Positions 8,776 through 17,137 of a DNA stretch of 64,000 nt are shown piece after piece (position 1 is the first letter of the stretch; every line of letters starts with the position of its first letter). A program made the translations under genes and the position numbers. Source of the stretch: Streptomyces iranensis (lineage in GTDB: Bacteria > Actinomycetota > Actinomycetes > Streptomycetales > Streptomycetaceae); NCBI RefSeq assembly GCF_017874715.1, contig NZ_JAGGLR010000001.1:310001-374000 (forward strand), written 5' to 3'. The notes beneath the pieces were generated by a model. That model searched no databases. It was not told the DNA's origin and was given only the letters and a program-made list of their open reading frames with translations.

Positions 8776-9828
8776 GTGACGACCTATGACGAGCGAGCGA
8801 GCCTCAGCGATCTGACCACCACAGCGGATCGGATCCGCAGGTCGGTGGAGGGTGTGATCGAGGGCAAGCCCGAGGTCGTACGGCTTTCGCTGACCGTGCT
8901 GCTCGCCGAGGGGCATCTGCTGATCGAGGACGTCCCGGGCGTGGGCAAGACGATGCTGGCCAAGGCGCTCGCCCGGTCCATCGACTGCTCCGTGCGGCGG
9001 ATCCAGTTCACCCCGGACCTGCTGCCGTCCGACATCACCGGCGTGAGCATCTTCGACCAGCAGCGCAAGGAGTTCGAGTTCAAGCCGGGCGCCATCTTCG
9101 CCCAGATCGTGATCGGCGACGAGATCAACCGCGCCTCGCCCAAGACCCAGTCCGCGCTGCTGGAGTCGATGGAGGAGCGCCAGGTCACCATCGACGGGGA
9201 AAGCTACGAGCTGCCCAACCCCTTCATGGTGGTGGCCACGCAGAACCCCGTCGAGATGGAGGGCACCTATCCGCTGCCCGAGGCGCAGCGCGACCGCTTC
9301 ATGGCCCGTGTCTCCATCGGGTACCCCAGCCCGCAGGCCGAGCTCCAGATGCTGGACACCCACGGCGGGGTGTCCCCGCTGGACGACCTGCAGCCCGTGG
9401 CGCACGCCCATGAGATCGTCAAGCTGATCGAGGCGGTGCGCTCGGTGCACGTCGCCGAGGCCGTCCGGCGTTACGCGGTGGACGTGGTGGCCGCCACCCG
9501 CAACCACCCCGATCTGCGGCTGGGCGCCTCGCCGCGCGCCACGCTGCATCTGCTGCGGGCCGCCAAGGCGTCGGCCGCGCTGGCGGGGCGGGACTTCGCG
9601 CTGCCGGACGATGTGCAGACCCTCGCCGTCGCGGTGCTGGCCCACCGGCTGCTGCCCACCGCGCAGGCCCAGCTGAACCGCCGCACCTCCGAGCAGGTCG
9701 TCGCGGACATCGTGCAGCGCACCCCGGTGCCCACCTCCGCCCAGCGCGGCGCGGGCGGGATGCCCCCCATGCCGCCCATGCCCCCGGCCGACTTCGGGCG
9801 GCAGCAGCCGGGCGCGCGGAGGCTGTGA
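8776..9828 (+). CDS. MoxR-family AAA+ ATPase
   Basis: AAA+ ATPase of the MoxR group, thought to act as a chaperone in maturation of partner complexes, typically encoded beside DUF58 proteins. The 350-residue product shows Walker A PGVGKTM (about residue 56), Walker B VIGDEINRA, sensor region ATQNPVEMEGTYPLPEAQRDR and a C-terminal lid domain. The C-terminus ends in a Pro/Met-rich tail (MPPMPPMPPAD). GTG 8776 is preceded by GAGGAGGG at good spacing. Its stop overlaps the DUF58 start (TGATG) and the transglutaminase gene follows, so the three are likely co-expressed. The actual client is unknown. Confidence 0.92.
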   Translation: MTTYDERASLSDLTTTADRIRRSVEGVIEGKPEVVRLSLTVLLAEGHLLIEDVPGVGKTMLAKALARSIDCSVRRIQFTPDLLPSDITGVSIFDQQRKEFEFKPGAIFAQIVIGDEINRASPKTQSALLESMEERQVTIDGESYELPNPFMVVATQNPVEMEGTYPLPEAQRDRFMARVSIGYPSPQAELQMLDTHGGVSPLDDLQPVAHAHEIVKLIEAVRSVHVAEAVRRYAVDVVAATRNHPDLRLGASPRATLHLLRAAKASAALAGRDFALPDDVQTLAVAVLAHRLLPTAQAQLNRRTSEQVVADIVQRTPVPTSAQRGAGGMPPMPPMPPADFGRQQPGARRL

Positions 9829-11216
9829 TGGCCGCAGGGGGGACGGACCTGGGTCCCGAGGGGCCCGGCACCGGCGAGCAGCAGGGCGGGCTGCGGGCCG
9901 CCCTCGCCGGCCTGACCACCCGCGGCCGTTCCTTCCTGGCCGCCGGGGTGGCCGCCGCGGTGTGCAGCTATGTCCTGGGCCAGGCGGATCTGCTGCGGGT
10001 CGGGCTGCTGCTGGCAGCGCTGCCGCTGGTCTGCGTGGCCGTGGTCTACCGCACCCGGTACCGGGTGGCGGGCAGCCGACGGCTCGCGCCCGCGCGGGTG
10101 CCCGCGGGCTCCGAGGCCCGGGTGCACCTGCGGATGGACAATGTCTCGCGGCTGCCCACCGGGCTGCTGATGCTCCAGGACCGGGTGCCCTATGTGCTGG
10201 GGCCGCGCCCGAGGTTCGTACTGGACCGGGTGGAGCCGGGCGGCCGCCGCGAGGTGTCCTACCGGGTCCGCTCGGATCTGCGCGGCCGCTATCCGCTGGG
10301 CCCGCTCCAACTGCGGCTGAGCGATCCGTTCGGGATGTGCGAACTCACCCGCGCCTTCAGCGCCTACGACACGCTCACGGTGGTGCCCCGGGTCGAGCCG
10401 CTGCCACCGGTGCGCCTGACCGGTGAGGCCGCGGGGTACGGGGACGGGCGGCACCGTTCGCTGGCCCTGGCCGGTGAGGACGATGTCATCCCACGTGGCT
10501 ACCGCATAGGCGACGATCTGCGCCGGGTGCACTGGCGCTCCACCGCGCGCTACGGGGAGCTCATGGTCCGCCGGGAGGAGCAGCCGCAGCGGGCCCACTG
10601 CACCGTGCTGCTGGACACCCGGCGCACCGCCCACTACGGCTCGGGGCCGGACTCGGCCTTCGAATGGGCGGTCTCCGGGGCGGCCTCGGCCGCGGTCCAC
10701 CTGCTGGAGCGGGGCTATGCGGTCCGGCTGCTGACCGACACCGGAAGCTCGGTGCCGGGCCCGGACGGCGGAGGCGGCTTCACCGGTTCCACCCATGACT
10801 CGGCGGAGACGGCCGGGCTGATGCTGGACACCCTCGCCGTGGTGGACCACTCCGACGGCGGAGGGCTCTCGCCCGCCTATGAGGTGCTGCGCGGCGGCGG
10901 TGAGGGGCTGCTGGTGGCCTTCCTGGGCGATCTGGACGAGGGGCAGGCGGCGATGGCCGCCCGGATGCGCCACCGCACCACGGCCGCGGTGGCCTTTGTG
11001 CTGGACGGCGCCGCCTGGTCACGCGGAGCGGAGTTCGGGAGCACACAGGAGCTGGAGGACCGGCTGCGGCGGCTGCGCGAGGCGGGGTGGACGGCGCTGC
11101 CGGTCGGCCCCGGGACCTCGCTGGCGCGGCTGTGGCGGCAGGCCGACGCCCAGGGCGCCACCCGGGCGGACGCCGGAAGCCGCGCGGTCGGCGGCATGAC
11201 AGGGAGCTGGACATGA
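9828..11216 (+). CDS. DUF58 membrane-associated protein
   Basis: DUF58 protein, usual partner of MoxR ATPases; biochemical role unknown. After a polar N-terminus there are two hydrophobic helices (roughly residues 35-75 from ATG 9828), then a beta-rich domain and the DUF58 core with the signature VIPRGYRIGDDLRRVHWRST, followed by an MVRREEQPQ segment. DUF58 overlaps a von Willebrand A-like fold in many members. The start is either GTG 9825 or ATG 9828, the latter overlapping the moxR TGA. The stop overlaps the transglutaminase ATG by ATGA. Tight overlaps on both sides support one three-gene operon. Confidence 0.88.
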   Translation: MAAGGTDLGPEGPGTGEQQGGLRAALAGLTTRGRSFLAAGVAAAVCSYVLGQADLLRVGLLLAALPLVCVAVVYRTRYRVAGSRRLAPARVPAGSEARVHLRMDNVSRLPTGLLMLQDRVPYVLGPRPRFVLDRVEPGGRREVSYRVRSDLRGRYPLGPLQLRLSDPFGMCELTRAFSAYDTLTVVPRVEPLPPVRLTGEAAGYGDGRHRSLALAGEDDVIPRGYRIGDDLRRVHWRSTARYGELMVRREEQPQRAHCTVLLDTRRTAHYGSGPDSAFEWAVSGAASAAVHLLERGYAVRLLTDTGSSVPGPDGGGGFTGSTHDSAETAGLMLDTLAVVDHSDGGGLSPAYEVLRGGGEGLLVAFLGDLDEGQAAMAARMRHRTTAAVAFVLDGAAWSRGAEFGSTQELEDRLRRLREAGWTALPVGPGTSLARLWRQADAQGATRADAGSRAVGGMTGSWT

Positions 11217-13645
11217 GTGGAAGCGTTCGGCTCGCGATATGTGCGGCGCTGGCCACGGTGGCGGCGGCCTGTGCGCTGCTGCCGCTGGTGGATCCGGCGA
11301 GTTGGCTGTTGCAGGCCGTCCTGTTGCTGACGGTCCAGAGCGCCGCGGGCGTGGCGGCCCGCCGGGTGCCGCTGGCCCGCCCGCTGACGCTGGCCGCGCA
11401 GGCCGTGGTGACGCTGCTGCTGCTCACCCTGGTCTTCGCACACGACCAGGCGCTGGGCGGGCTGCTGCCGAGCCCGCAGGCGCTCCACGAGTTCGCGCTG
11501 CTGCTGCGCGACGGCGGCGACGACGTGGGGCAGTACGCGATCCCCGCGCCGCTCACCGACGGCATCCGGCTGATGCTGGTGGGCGGGGTGCTGGTGATCG
11601 GCCTGGTGGTCGACGCGCTCGCGGTGACGTACCGCAGCGCGGCCCCCGCCGGGCTTCCGCTGCTCGCGCTCTACTCGGTCGCGGCCGGTCTGTCCGACGA
11701 CGGGAGCGACTGGCTGTGGTTCCTGCTGGCGGCGGCCGGCTATCTGTTGCTGCTCCTGGCCGAGGGCCGGGACCGGCTGTCCCAGTGGGGCCGGGTGTTC
11801 AGCGGCGGAGCCCCGCATCCGGCGGGTATGCCGCCCTCGGGCCTGGCCGGGGCCGGAGGCAGTCCGGCGCTCGCCCCGGTCCGCACCGGCCGCCGGATCG
11901 GCGTGCTGGCGCTGGGCATCGCGCTCGCGGTGCCCGCGGTGCTGCCGTCACTGGACGGCGGGCTGCTGGACCGGCAGGGCAGCAACGGCGGGGCGGGCAG
12001 CGGCGGCGGCACGATCTCGGCGGTCAATCCGCTGGTGTCGCTCCAGGACAGCCTGAACCAGCCGGAGAACAAGGAGGTGCTGCGCTATCGCACCTCCTCG
12101 CAGACCACCCAGGACCTCTATCTGCGGATCGTGGCGCTGGACCGGTTCGACGGCACCTCGTGGAAGTCGTCCGAGCGGCATGTCACCGATGTGCCCAGTC
12201 AGCTTCCCTCGCCCGCCGGGCTCGGCCCCTCGGTCCGGGTCTCCTCGATCGACACCTCGGTCTCGGCCGCCGACTGGTACGCGCAGAACTGGCTGCCCCT
12301 CCCCTACCCCGCGTCCAGGGTCGAGATCGACGGCCGCTGGCGCTATGAGCCGGAGGGCCGCACACTGGTCGGCGACCGCGGCCAGACCACCCGGGGCGCG
12401 CGCTACCGGGCCACCAGCCTGCTGGTGGAGCCGACGGCCGACCAGCTGGCGGCCGCCCCGGCACCGCCCTCCCGGCTGCGGAAGGAGTACACCGAGGTGC
12501 CGGACTCGCTGCCGTCCGTGGTGGCCCGTACGGCGCGGGAGGTGACCGCCGGCGCGGCGAACGCGTACGAGAAGGCGGTCAAGCTCCAGGACTGGTTCGC
12601 GGTGAACGGAGGGTTCCGTTACGACACCCAGGTGCAGTCCGGCAGCGGCTCGGCCGCCATCGTCCGGTTCCTGAAGCAGAAGGAGGGCTTCTGCGTCCAC
12701 TTCTCCTTCTCGATGGCGGCGATGGCCCGGACGCTGGGCATTCCGGCGCGGGTCGCGGTCGGGTTCACCCCCGGCACCGCCCAGGCGGACGGCTCGGTGT
12801 CGGTGGGCCTGAAGGACGCGCACGCCTGGCCGGAGCTGTACTTCGAGGGCGTGGGCTGGACCCGTTTCGAGCCCACCCCGAGCCGGGGCACCCAGCCCGA
12901 CTACACGATGGAGCAGACGCCCTCGGGCACCCCGACCGACGAGCCCACCACCGAGCCCACCGAGACCTCCGAGCCGACGGCCGCGCCGACCGCGTCCGAC
13001 AGCTGCTCCCCGGACATGAAGAAGCTGGGCACCTGTGGCGGCGCCGCGGCCCAGCAGCCGGACAACGGCGCCTCGGGCGGGGGCTGGTCGGCCACCAAGG
13101 TCACCAGCTGGAGTTCGCTGGCGGTGCTGCTGGCCGTGGTGCCCCTGCTGCCCATGCTGTGGCGGCGGCGGATACGGACCCGCAGACTGAACGGCTCGGG
13201 CGGGCGCACCGAACAGGACGCCGCCGACCGGGTGCTCGCCGCATGGCGTGAACTCACCGACTCGGCCTGGGACTTCGGCGTACTGCCGGACGACTCGCTG
13301 ACCTCGCGCAGAGCGGTGGCCCGCATGGTGCGGATCGCCGGGCTCGACGACGAACCGGCACGGGCGGCGCAGCGGGTGGCCGAGGCGGTCGAGCAGGTGC
13401 TGTACGCACCACAGCCGCGCCCGGTCACGGGCGTCGCGGACGACGTCCGGCTGGTGCTGGCCGGATTCCGGGCCGAGGCGGGGCGGCGGGAGCGGCTGCG
13501 GGCGCTGCTGGCCCCGCGGTCCGCGGCCCAGCTGGTGTGGGCGGCCGGACAGCGCTGGTCCGCGCTGGTCGATCGGTGGGGAGCGCCCCGCTGGGCCCGC
13601 TGGGCCTCCCAGCTCCGGACCCCGCGCGGCCAGCAGGAGAACTGA
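11213..13645 (+). CDS. membrane transglutaminase-like protein (DUF3488 / TGc / DUF4129)
   Basis: Large membrane protein of 810 residues. The N-terminal third has several hydrophobic helices (DUF3488-like), followed by an extracytoplasmic region with a transglutaminase-fold core: the catalytic Cys lies in EGFCVHFSFSMA (Cys494) and the His in DAHAWPELYFEG (His537). A Thr/Pro/Glu-rich linker and one helix (SLAVLLAVVPLLPMLW, about 645-660) precede a C-terminal DUF4129-like cytoplasmic segment. Such proteins occur with MoxR and DUF58 in many actinobacteria; the fold suggests a protease or cross-linker at the envelope, but no substrate is known. The ATG overlaps the DUF58 stop. Confidence 0.88.
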   Translation: MSGSVRLAICAALATVAAACALLPLVDPASWLLQAVLLLTVQSAAGVAARRVPLARPLTLAAQAVVTLLLLTLVFAHDQALGGLLPSPQALHEFALLLRDGGDDVGQYAIPAPLTDGIRLMLVGGVLVIGLVVDALAVTYRSAAPAGLPLLALYSVAAGLSDDGSDWLWFLLAAAGYLLLLLAEGRDRLSQWGRVFSGGAPHPAGMPPSGLAGAGGSPALAPVRTGRRIGVLALGIALAVPAVLPSLDGGLLDRQGSNGGAGSGGGTISAVNPLVSLQDSLNQPENKEVLRYRTSSQTTQDLYLRIVALDRFDGTSWKSSERHVTDVPSQLPSPAGLGPSVRVSSIDTSVSAADWYAQNWLPLPYPASRVEIDGRWRYEPEGRTLVGDRGQTTRGARYRATSLLVEPTADQLAAAPAPPSRLRKEYTEVPDSLPSVVARTAREVTAGAANAYEKAVKLQDWFAVNGGFRYDTQVQSGSGSAAIVRFLKQKEGFCVHFSFSMAAMARTLGIPARVAVGFTPGTAQADGSVSVGLKDAHAWPELYFEGVGWTRFEPTPSRGTQPDYTMEQTPSGTPTDEPTTEPTETSEPTAAPTASDSCSPDMKKLGTCGGAAAQQPDNGASGGGWSATKVTSWSSLAVLLAVVPLLPMLWRRRIRTRRLNGSGGRTEQDAADRVLAAWRELTDSAWDFGVLPDDSLTSRRAVARMVRIAGLDDEPARAAQRVAEAVEQVLYAPQPRPVTGVADDVRLVLAGFRAEAGRRERLRALLAPRSAAQLVWAAGQRWSALVDRWGAPRWARWASQLRTPRGQQEN

Positions 13646-13758
13646 TCCCCGCGCGGCCCTGAGCGCCTGCGGCCCCGGCCCTGTGGCGTGCGGGGGCGTG
13701 CGGGGACGTGCGGGGCCACCGTAGGGACGAAGGGCCGCGGCGCGGAAGCGCACCGCAT

Positions 13759-13798
13759 GGTTGAGGGGCGGTCGCCAGTCGGCGACCGCCCCTCAACC
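13759..13798. terminator. bidirectional terminator between convergent genes
   Basis: Perfect 18-bp inverted repeat (arms 13759-13776 and 13781-13798, beginning ggttgaggggcgg) with loop agtc. It lies between the convergent transglutaminase and DUF3040 genes, about 110 bp after the first and 16 bp after the second. Confidence 0.85.
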
Positions 13799-13814
13799 GC
13801 TCATCCGTGAATTC

Positions 13815-14207
13815 TCAGTGGCCCTGCTCATCACGGCGCCGCTGCCACCGCTCCTCGATGCGTGTCATCATCGAGCGGCGCTGACGGCCCTGACGGCGGG
13901 GAGCCGCCCCGCCGTCACGCTGTGCCTCGCCGGGTTTGGGAGCCTTGCGCCAACCGGTCACCGCGAGCACCGCGCATCCCAGCATGATCAGGAAGCCCAC
14001 CACGCTGATCCAGATCTGGGGAACGATCACCCCGACCATGAGGAGTGCGATGCCCACCAGAAAACCCGCGACCGCCTGGTAGACCCGTCGCCGGGTGTAC
14101 GTTCGCAGGCCGCTTCCCTCAAGCGCTGTCGCGAACTTGGGATCTTCGGCGTACAGCGCTCGCTCCATTTGCTCGAGCATGCGCTGCTCGTGCTCCGAGA
14201 GCGGCAC
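13815..14207 (-). CDS. DUF3040 small membrane protein
   Basis: 130-residue protein of the DUF3040 family, common in Streptomyces, function unknown. It begins with the family-typical MPLSEHEQRMLEQMERALYAEDP, a charged N-terminal segment resembling a short helix-turn motif, then two membrane helices (AVAGFLVGIALLMVGVIV and WISVVGFLIMLGCAVLAVTG, about residues 45-85), and ends in a very basic Arg/Gln-rich tail. GTG 14207 is preceded by GGAGG six bases upstream, a strong ribosome site. It is transcribed toward the terminator at 13759 and probably alone. Confidence 0.85.
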   Translation of the reverse strand: MPLSEHEQRMLEQMERALYAEDPKFATALEGSGLRTYTRRRVYQAVAGFLVGIALLMVGVIVPQIWISVVGFLIMLGCAVLAVTGWRKAPKPGEAQRDGGAAPRRQGRQRRSMMTRIEERWQRRRDEQGH

Positions 14208-14478
14208 GGAGTCCTCCTACTCGTCGGTCGCGGGGGGCGACCGGGTGCGACCCTTTCAGGATAGGCAGGGAATCGCCCCCGTGAAACCCGCCCCTCAACG
14301 CCAATTCGCCCACCCCTTCGGGCGTGGCGAAAGTTGACGCTGAGACGTCCATTCCCCTCCCGCCGATTGGCCATGCCGGACGGTGTACCCCGATCATACG
14401 GCGCCGGGCGTCCGATCGGGTCTCCTGTGGCCGACTCCACCTGCGGCGCCCGTCGTCGGGTGGGGCGGGAGGAGCGCT

Positions 14479-15261
14479 CTAGTCCCGCTCGGCGAGAACG
14501 TGCAGCTGAGTGGCGACGGAGCGGAAGGCGGGCAGCTCGGCGGCGGCCTCCTCCAGCTGCAACAGGGCGTCCAGCGCCCCGGGCTCGGTGTCCACGAGCA
14601 CTCCGGGGACAAGATCGGCGAAGACCCGCACCCCGTGCACCGCGGCGATCTCCAGACCGGCCGCGCGTACCAGCCCGGACAGCTGGTCCTCGGTGAAGCG
14701 GCGCGGCATCGGGTCCCCGGAGCCCCAGCGGCCCTCGGGGTCGGTAAGCGCTTGCCGGGCCTCGGTGAAGTGACCGGCGAGGGCGCGGGCCAGCACGGCG
14801 CCGCCCAGGCCCGCGGCGAGCACGCTGAGGGTCCCGGCGGGGCGCAGGGCCGCCGCCGCGTTCCGCAGGCCCTCGACGGGGTCGTCCACGTACTCCAGGA
14901 CGCCATGGCAGAGCACCACGTCGTAACCGCCCCGCTCGACCACGTCGAACAGCCCGTGGGCATCGCCCTGGACCCCGCGCACCCGGTCGGCGACCCCGGC
15001 CTCGGCGGCCCGCCGCTCCAGCGCGAACAGCGCGTTCGGACTCGGGTCGACCACGGTGACACGGTGGCCGAGGCGGGCCACGGGGACGGCGAAATTGCCG
15101 CTGCCGCCGCCGGTGTCCAGGACGTCCAGCGCGCCGTGCACGGCCCCGCCCCCGGCGGACTCCCGGCCCGTGGCCTTGGCCCGCCGTTCCAGGGCGTCTT
15201 TCAGGACCTCCCAGACCACGGCGGTACGGAGGGACGCACGGGGGCGCTGCGGGTCTGACAC
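14479..15261 (-). CDS. class I SAM-dependent methyltransferase
   Basis: 260-residue Rossmann-fold methyltransferase. The SAM motif VLDTGGGSGNFAVPVARLG (about residues 47-65) is followed by VTVVDPSPNAL, DAHGLF and CHGVLEYVDDP motifs. Substrate cannot be inferred; the fold is shared by ubiquinone/SmtA-type small-molecule methyltransferases and tRNA cmoM-like enzymes, and the segment LEYVDDPVEGLRNAAAALRP resembles this group. The GTG start at 15259-15261 has GAGGAG about nine bases upstream. The neighbour upstream in the same direction is the SAV_6107-like gene, separated by a 301-bp repeat-filled gap. Confidence 0.85.
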   Translation of the reverse strand: MSDPQRPRASLRTAVVWEVLKDALERRAKATGRESAGGGAVHGALDVLDTGGGSGNFAVPVARLGHRVTVVDPSPNALFALERRAAEAGVADRVRGVQGDAHGLFDVVERGGYDVVLCHGVLEYVDDPVEGLRNAAAALRPAGTLSVLAAGLGGAVLARALAGHFTEARQALTDPEGRWGSGDPMPRRFTEDQLSGLVRAAGLEIAAVHGVRVFADLVPGVLVDTEPGALDALLQLEEAAAELPAFRSVATQLHVLAERD

Positions 15262-15384
15262 GGCGGGTGGCTCCTCGGCGCGGTGCCGTCACCGCCCGGA
15301 GGCGGTGACGACGGCTTACTGAACGTCGGCGCTCCCAGCCTATTGCCTCCGTGGGGCGGGCCGCGCCGAGACGGCCGGCGGACC

Positions 15385-15570
15385 GGCGCCACGCGAACAC
15401 CGGTCCCCTACCGGTCCCCCATACCGGTCCCCCAGCGGACACCCGACCGCCCCGGCGCGATACCGGACCGCCCCCACGCGGACACCAGGCCGCTCCCACG
15501 CGGACGCCGGACGACCCCCGCGCGGATGCAGGGCCGCCCCCGCGCCCATACCGGGCCGCCCCTCACGCCC
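15385..15570 (-). repeat. 22-bp tandem array containing a stop codon
   Basis: Five exact-length 22-bp units occupy 15461-15482, 15483-15504, 15505-15526, 15527-15548 and 15549-15570, each like taccggaccgcccccacgcg; shorter degenerate units (accggtcccc) extend left to about 15385. The rightmost unit contains the tca (15563-15565) that is the stop codon of the SAV_6107-like gene; the other units have changed bases there. It fills the otherwise empty 301-bp gap 15262-15562, apart from the methyltransferase leader. Confidence 0.85.
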
Positions 15571-16093
15571 CCGACGGGCCCGGCTCGTCGTCCGGCCTCT
15601 GGTGGGGCAGGGCGGGCTGCAGCATCAGCATGCGCTCCACCAGGCGGAGGAACATCGCGGTGGCGCGCAGCAGATCGTCCGCGTCCCGCAGGCTCGCGGC
15701 GCCCTGTATCCCCGCCTCGGCGCGGGCCCGGCGCTCAGCGCCGGAGGCGAACAGGGCGCTCCACTCGGCCAGTTCGGGAGCGACCTCGGGCAGCACCTCC
15801 CAGGCGCTGCGGATCCGGGCGCGGCGGCGCGCGGTGGGCTCGGGGCGGCCGCGCACGGCGAGCACGGCGGCGGCCGTGCGCAGGGCGGCCAGATGTGCGG
15901 CCGCAAAGCGCTCGTTGGGGGTCTCGAGCGCGGCGGCCTCCTCCAGACCCTCATGGGCCTGGGTGAGCAGGGCCGCGGCGGCGGGCGGGGCGGACGCGCG
16001 GCGCAGCACGGGGTGGACATCGCCCGCGGGACCGGTCAACGAGGGGGCAGGGGCGGCGGCACGGTGCCGGCGCGCTGCGGCGGTACTGGCCAT
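15563..16093 (-). CDS. SAV_6107 family (HEPN-like) protein
   Basis: 176-residue, Ala/Arg-rich, probably all-helical protein. I recognise it as the Streptomyces SAV_6107 group, annotated as HEPN-like, from the motif RRASAPPAAAALLTQAHEGL, NERFAAAHLAALRTAAAVLA and the C-terminal LLRATAMFLRLVERMLML. Function unknown; HEPN folds often occur in RNases and toxin systems, but no RxxxxH motif is obvious. The frame is open to 16249, but ATG 16093 has AGGAGG six bases upstream and is the clear start. It diverges from the ABC/YhgE operon; the stop codon lies inside the 22-bp array. Family call from memory, moderate certainty. Confidence 0.75.
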   Translation of the reverse strand: MASTAAARRHRAAAPAPSLTGPAGDVHPVLRRASAPPAAAALLTQAHEGLEEAAALETPNERFAAAHLAALRTAAAVLAVRGRPEPTARRRARIRSAWEVLPEVAPELAEWSALFASGAERRARAEAGIQGAASLRDADDLLRATAMFLRLVERMLMLQPALPHQRPDDEPGPSGA

Positions 16094-16247
16094 GACGGAC
16101 CTCCTGTCGTCGCGTGGCGGCCACTCGTGTGGTAAAGCGACCGCCGTATGGGGCCATCGTGGGGCACACCACTGACAATCGGCCCTGACCAGCGCGAACA
16201 CCCCCGGTACCACACCTCGCTCGGCCATGCCCCATACTGGTTTTTGC

Positions 16248-16261
16248 ACTGACCAGTCAGT
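16248..16261. promoter_or_regulatory. palindromic operator, likely for the TetR repressor at 19190
   Basis: The sequence actgac-ca-gtcagt is a perfect 6+2+6 palindrome. It lies 25 bp before the ABC ATPase start, downstream of a possible -10 (catact near 16232), in the divergent interval with the SAV_6107 gene. YhgE/TetR operons are commonly autoregulated from such sites; binding by this TetR is inferred. Confidence 0.6.
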
Positions 16262-16285
16262 TCAAAAATCAAGGAAGTGATCTGT

Positions 16286-17137
16286 GTGGGGGGCACCCCA
16301 GAAGCGGGGATCGGGGCGGCGGTGACGGGGGCGGCGGTGACGGCCGAAGGGCTCGGCGTCAGGGGGTCGCACGGCTGGGCGTTCCGCGGTGCCGACGTCG
16401 CCGCCGACCCGGGTGCGCTGATCGCCATCGAGGGCCCGTCCGGCTCGGGCCGCACCTCCCTGCTGCTCACGCTCACCGGCCGGATGCGCCCCACCGAGGG
16501 ACACGGCGGTGTCGGTGGCTTCCGAGTGCCCCAACAGATGGCGCGTATACGCCGGATCAGCGCGCTCGCGCATGTGCCGGGCGTCACCGAGCTCGACCCG
16601 GTGCTCACGGTCGCCGAGCATCTGCGCGAGCGGGCCCTGCTGCGGCGCCGGTTCGCCGACTCCCCGCGCGGGCTGCTGCGTCCGCGCCGGGAGCGGGCCG
16701 CCGCGTCCCGGGCCGCGATCGACGCCGCCCTTATGGCCGCCGGGCTGGACCTCGACACGCTGCCCAAGGGGTCACGTACGGCCGTGCGGGACCTGGAGCG
16801 GCTGGAGGCGCTGCGGCTGTCGATCGCGCTCGCGCTCATCGCCCGGCCGCGGCTGCTGGCCGTCGACGACGCCGACCTGAAGCTCTCGGACGACGATCGC
16901 GAGCGGGCCTGGGCGCTGCTGCGGGAGATCGCGGGGGACGGCACCACGGTCCTCGCGGTGTGCAGCCAGGCCCCGCCCGGCGCGGTCGTGATCCGCACCG
17001 AGCGCACCAGAGCCGCCGAGAACGGCGAGAAGACTCGCCGGGCCCAGCAGGCCGACGCGCCCGCCACCGAAGGACACGAACACGACGAGAACGAGGAGGG
17101 GGCGGCGGATGCGCTCGCCGAAACTCGCCGCGCTTGA
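16286..17137 (+). CDS. degenerate ABC-type ATP-binding protein
   Basis: 283-residue ATP-binding-cassette protein that precedes and overlaps a YhgE/Pip membrane gene, so probably part of an export or secretion-associated system. The P-loop reads GPSGSGRTSLL near residue 57: Arg replaces the Walker A Lys. Walker B is seen as RPRLLAVDDAD, but the signature region (RDLERLEALRLS) departs strongly from LSGGQ. A charged tail rich in Glu/His follows. I prefer GTG 16286 (AAGGAA nine bases upstream) over GTG 16277, whose spacing is only two bases. It overlaps the next gene by 29 bp. ATP hydrolysis may be weak or absent. Confidence 0.82.
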   Translation: MGGTPEAGIGAAVTGAAVTAEGLGVRGSHGWAFRGADVAADPGALIAIEGPSGSGRTSLLLTLTGRMRPTEGHGGVGGFRVPQQMARIRRISALAHVPGVTELDPVLTVAEHLRERALLRRRFADSPRGLLRPRRERAAASRAAIDAALMAAGLDLDTLPKGSRTAVRDLERLEALRLSIALALIARPRLLAVDDADLKLSDDDRERAWALLREIAGDGTTVLAVCSQAPPGAVVIRTERTRAAENGEKTRRAQQADAPATEGHEHDENEEGAADALAETRRA

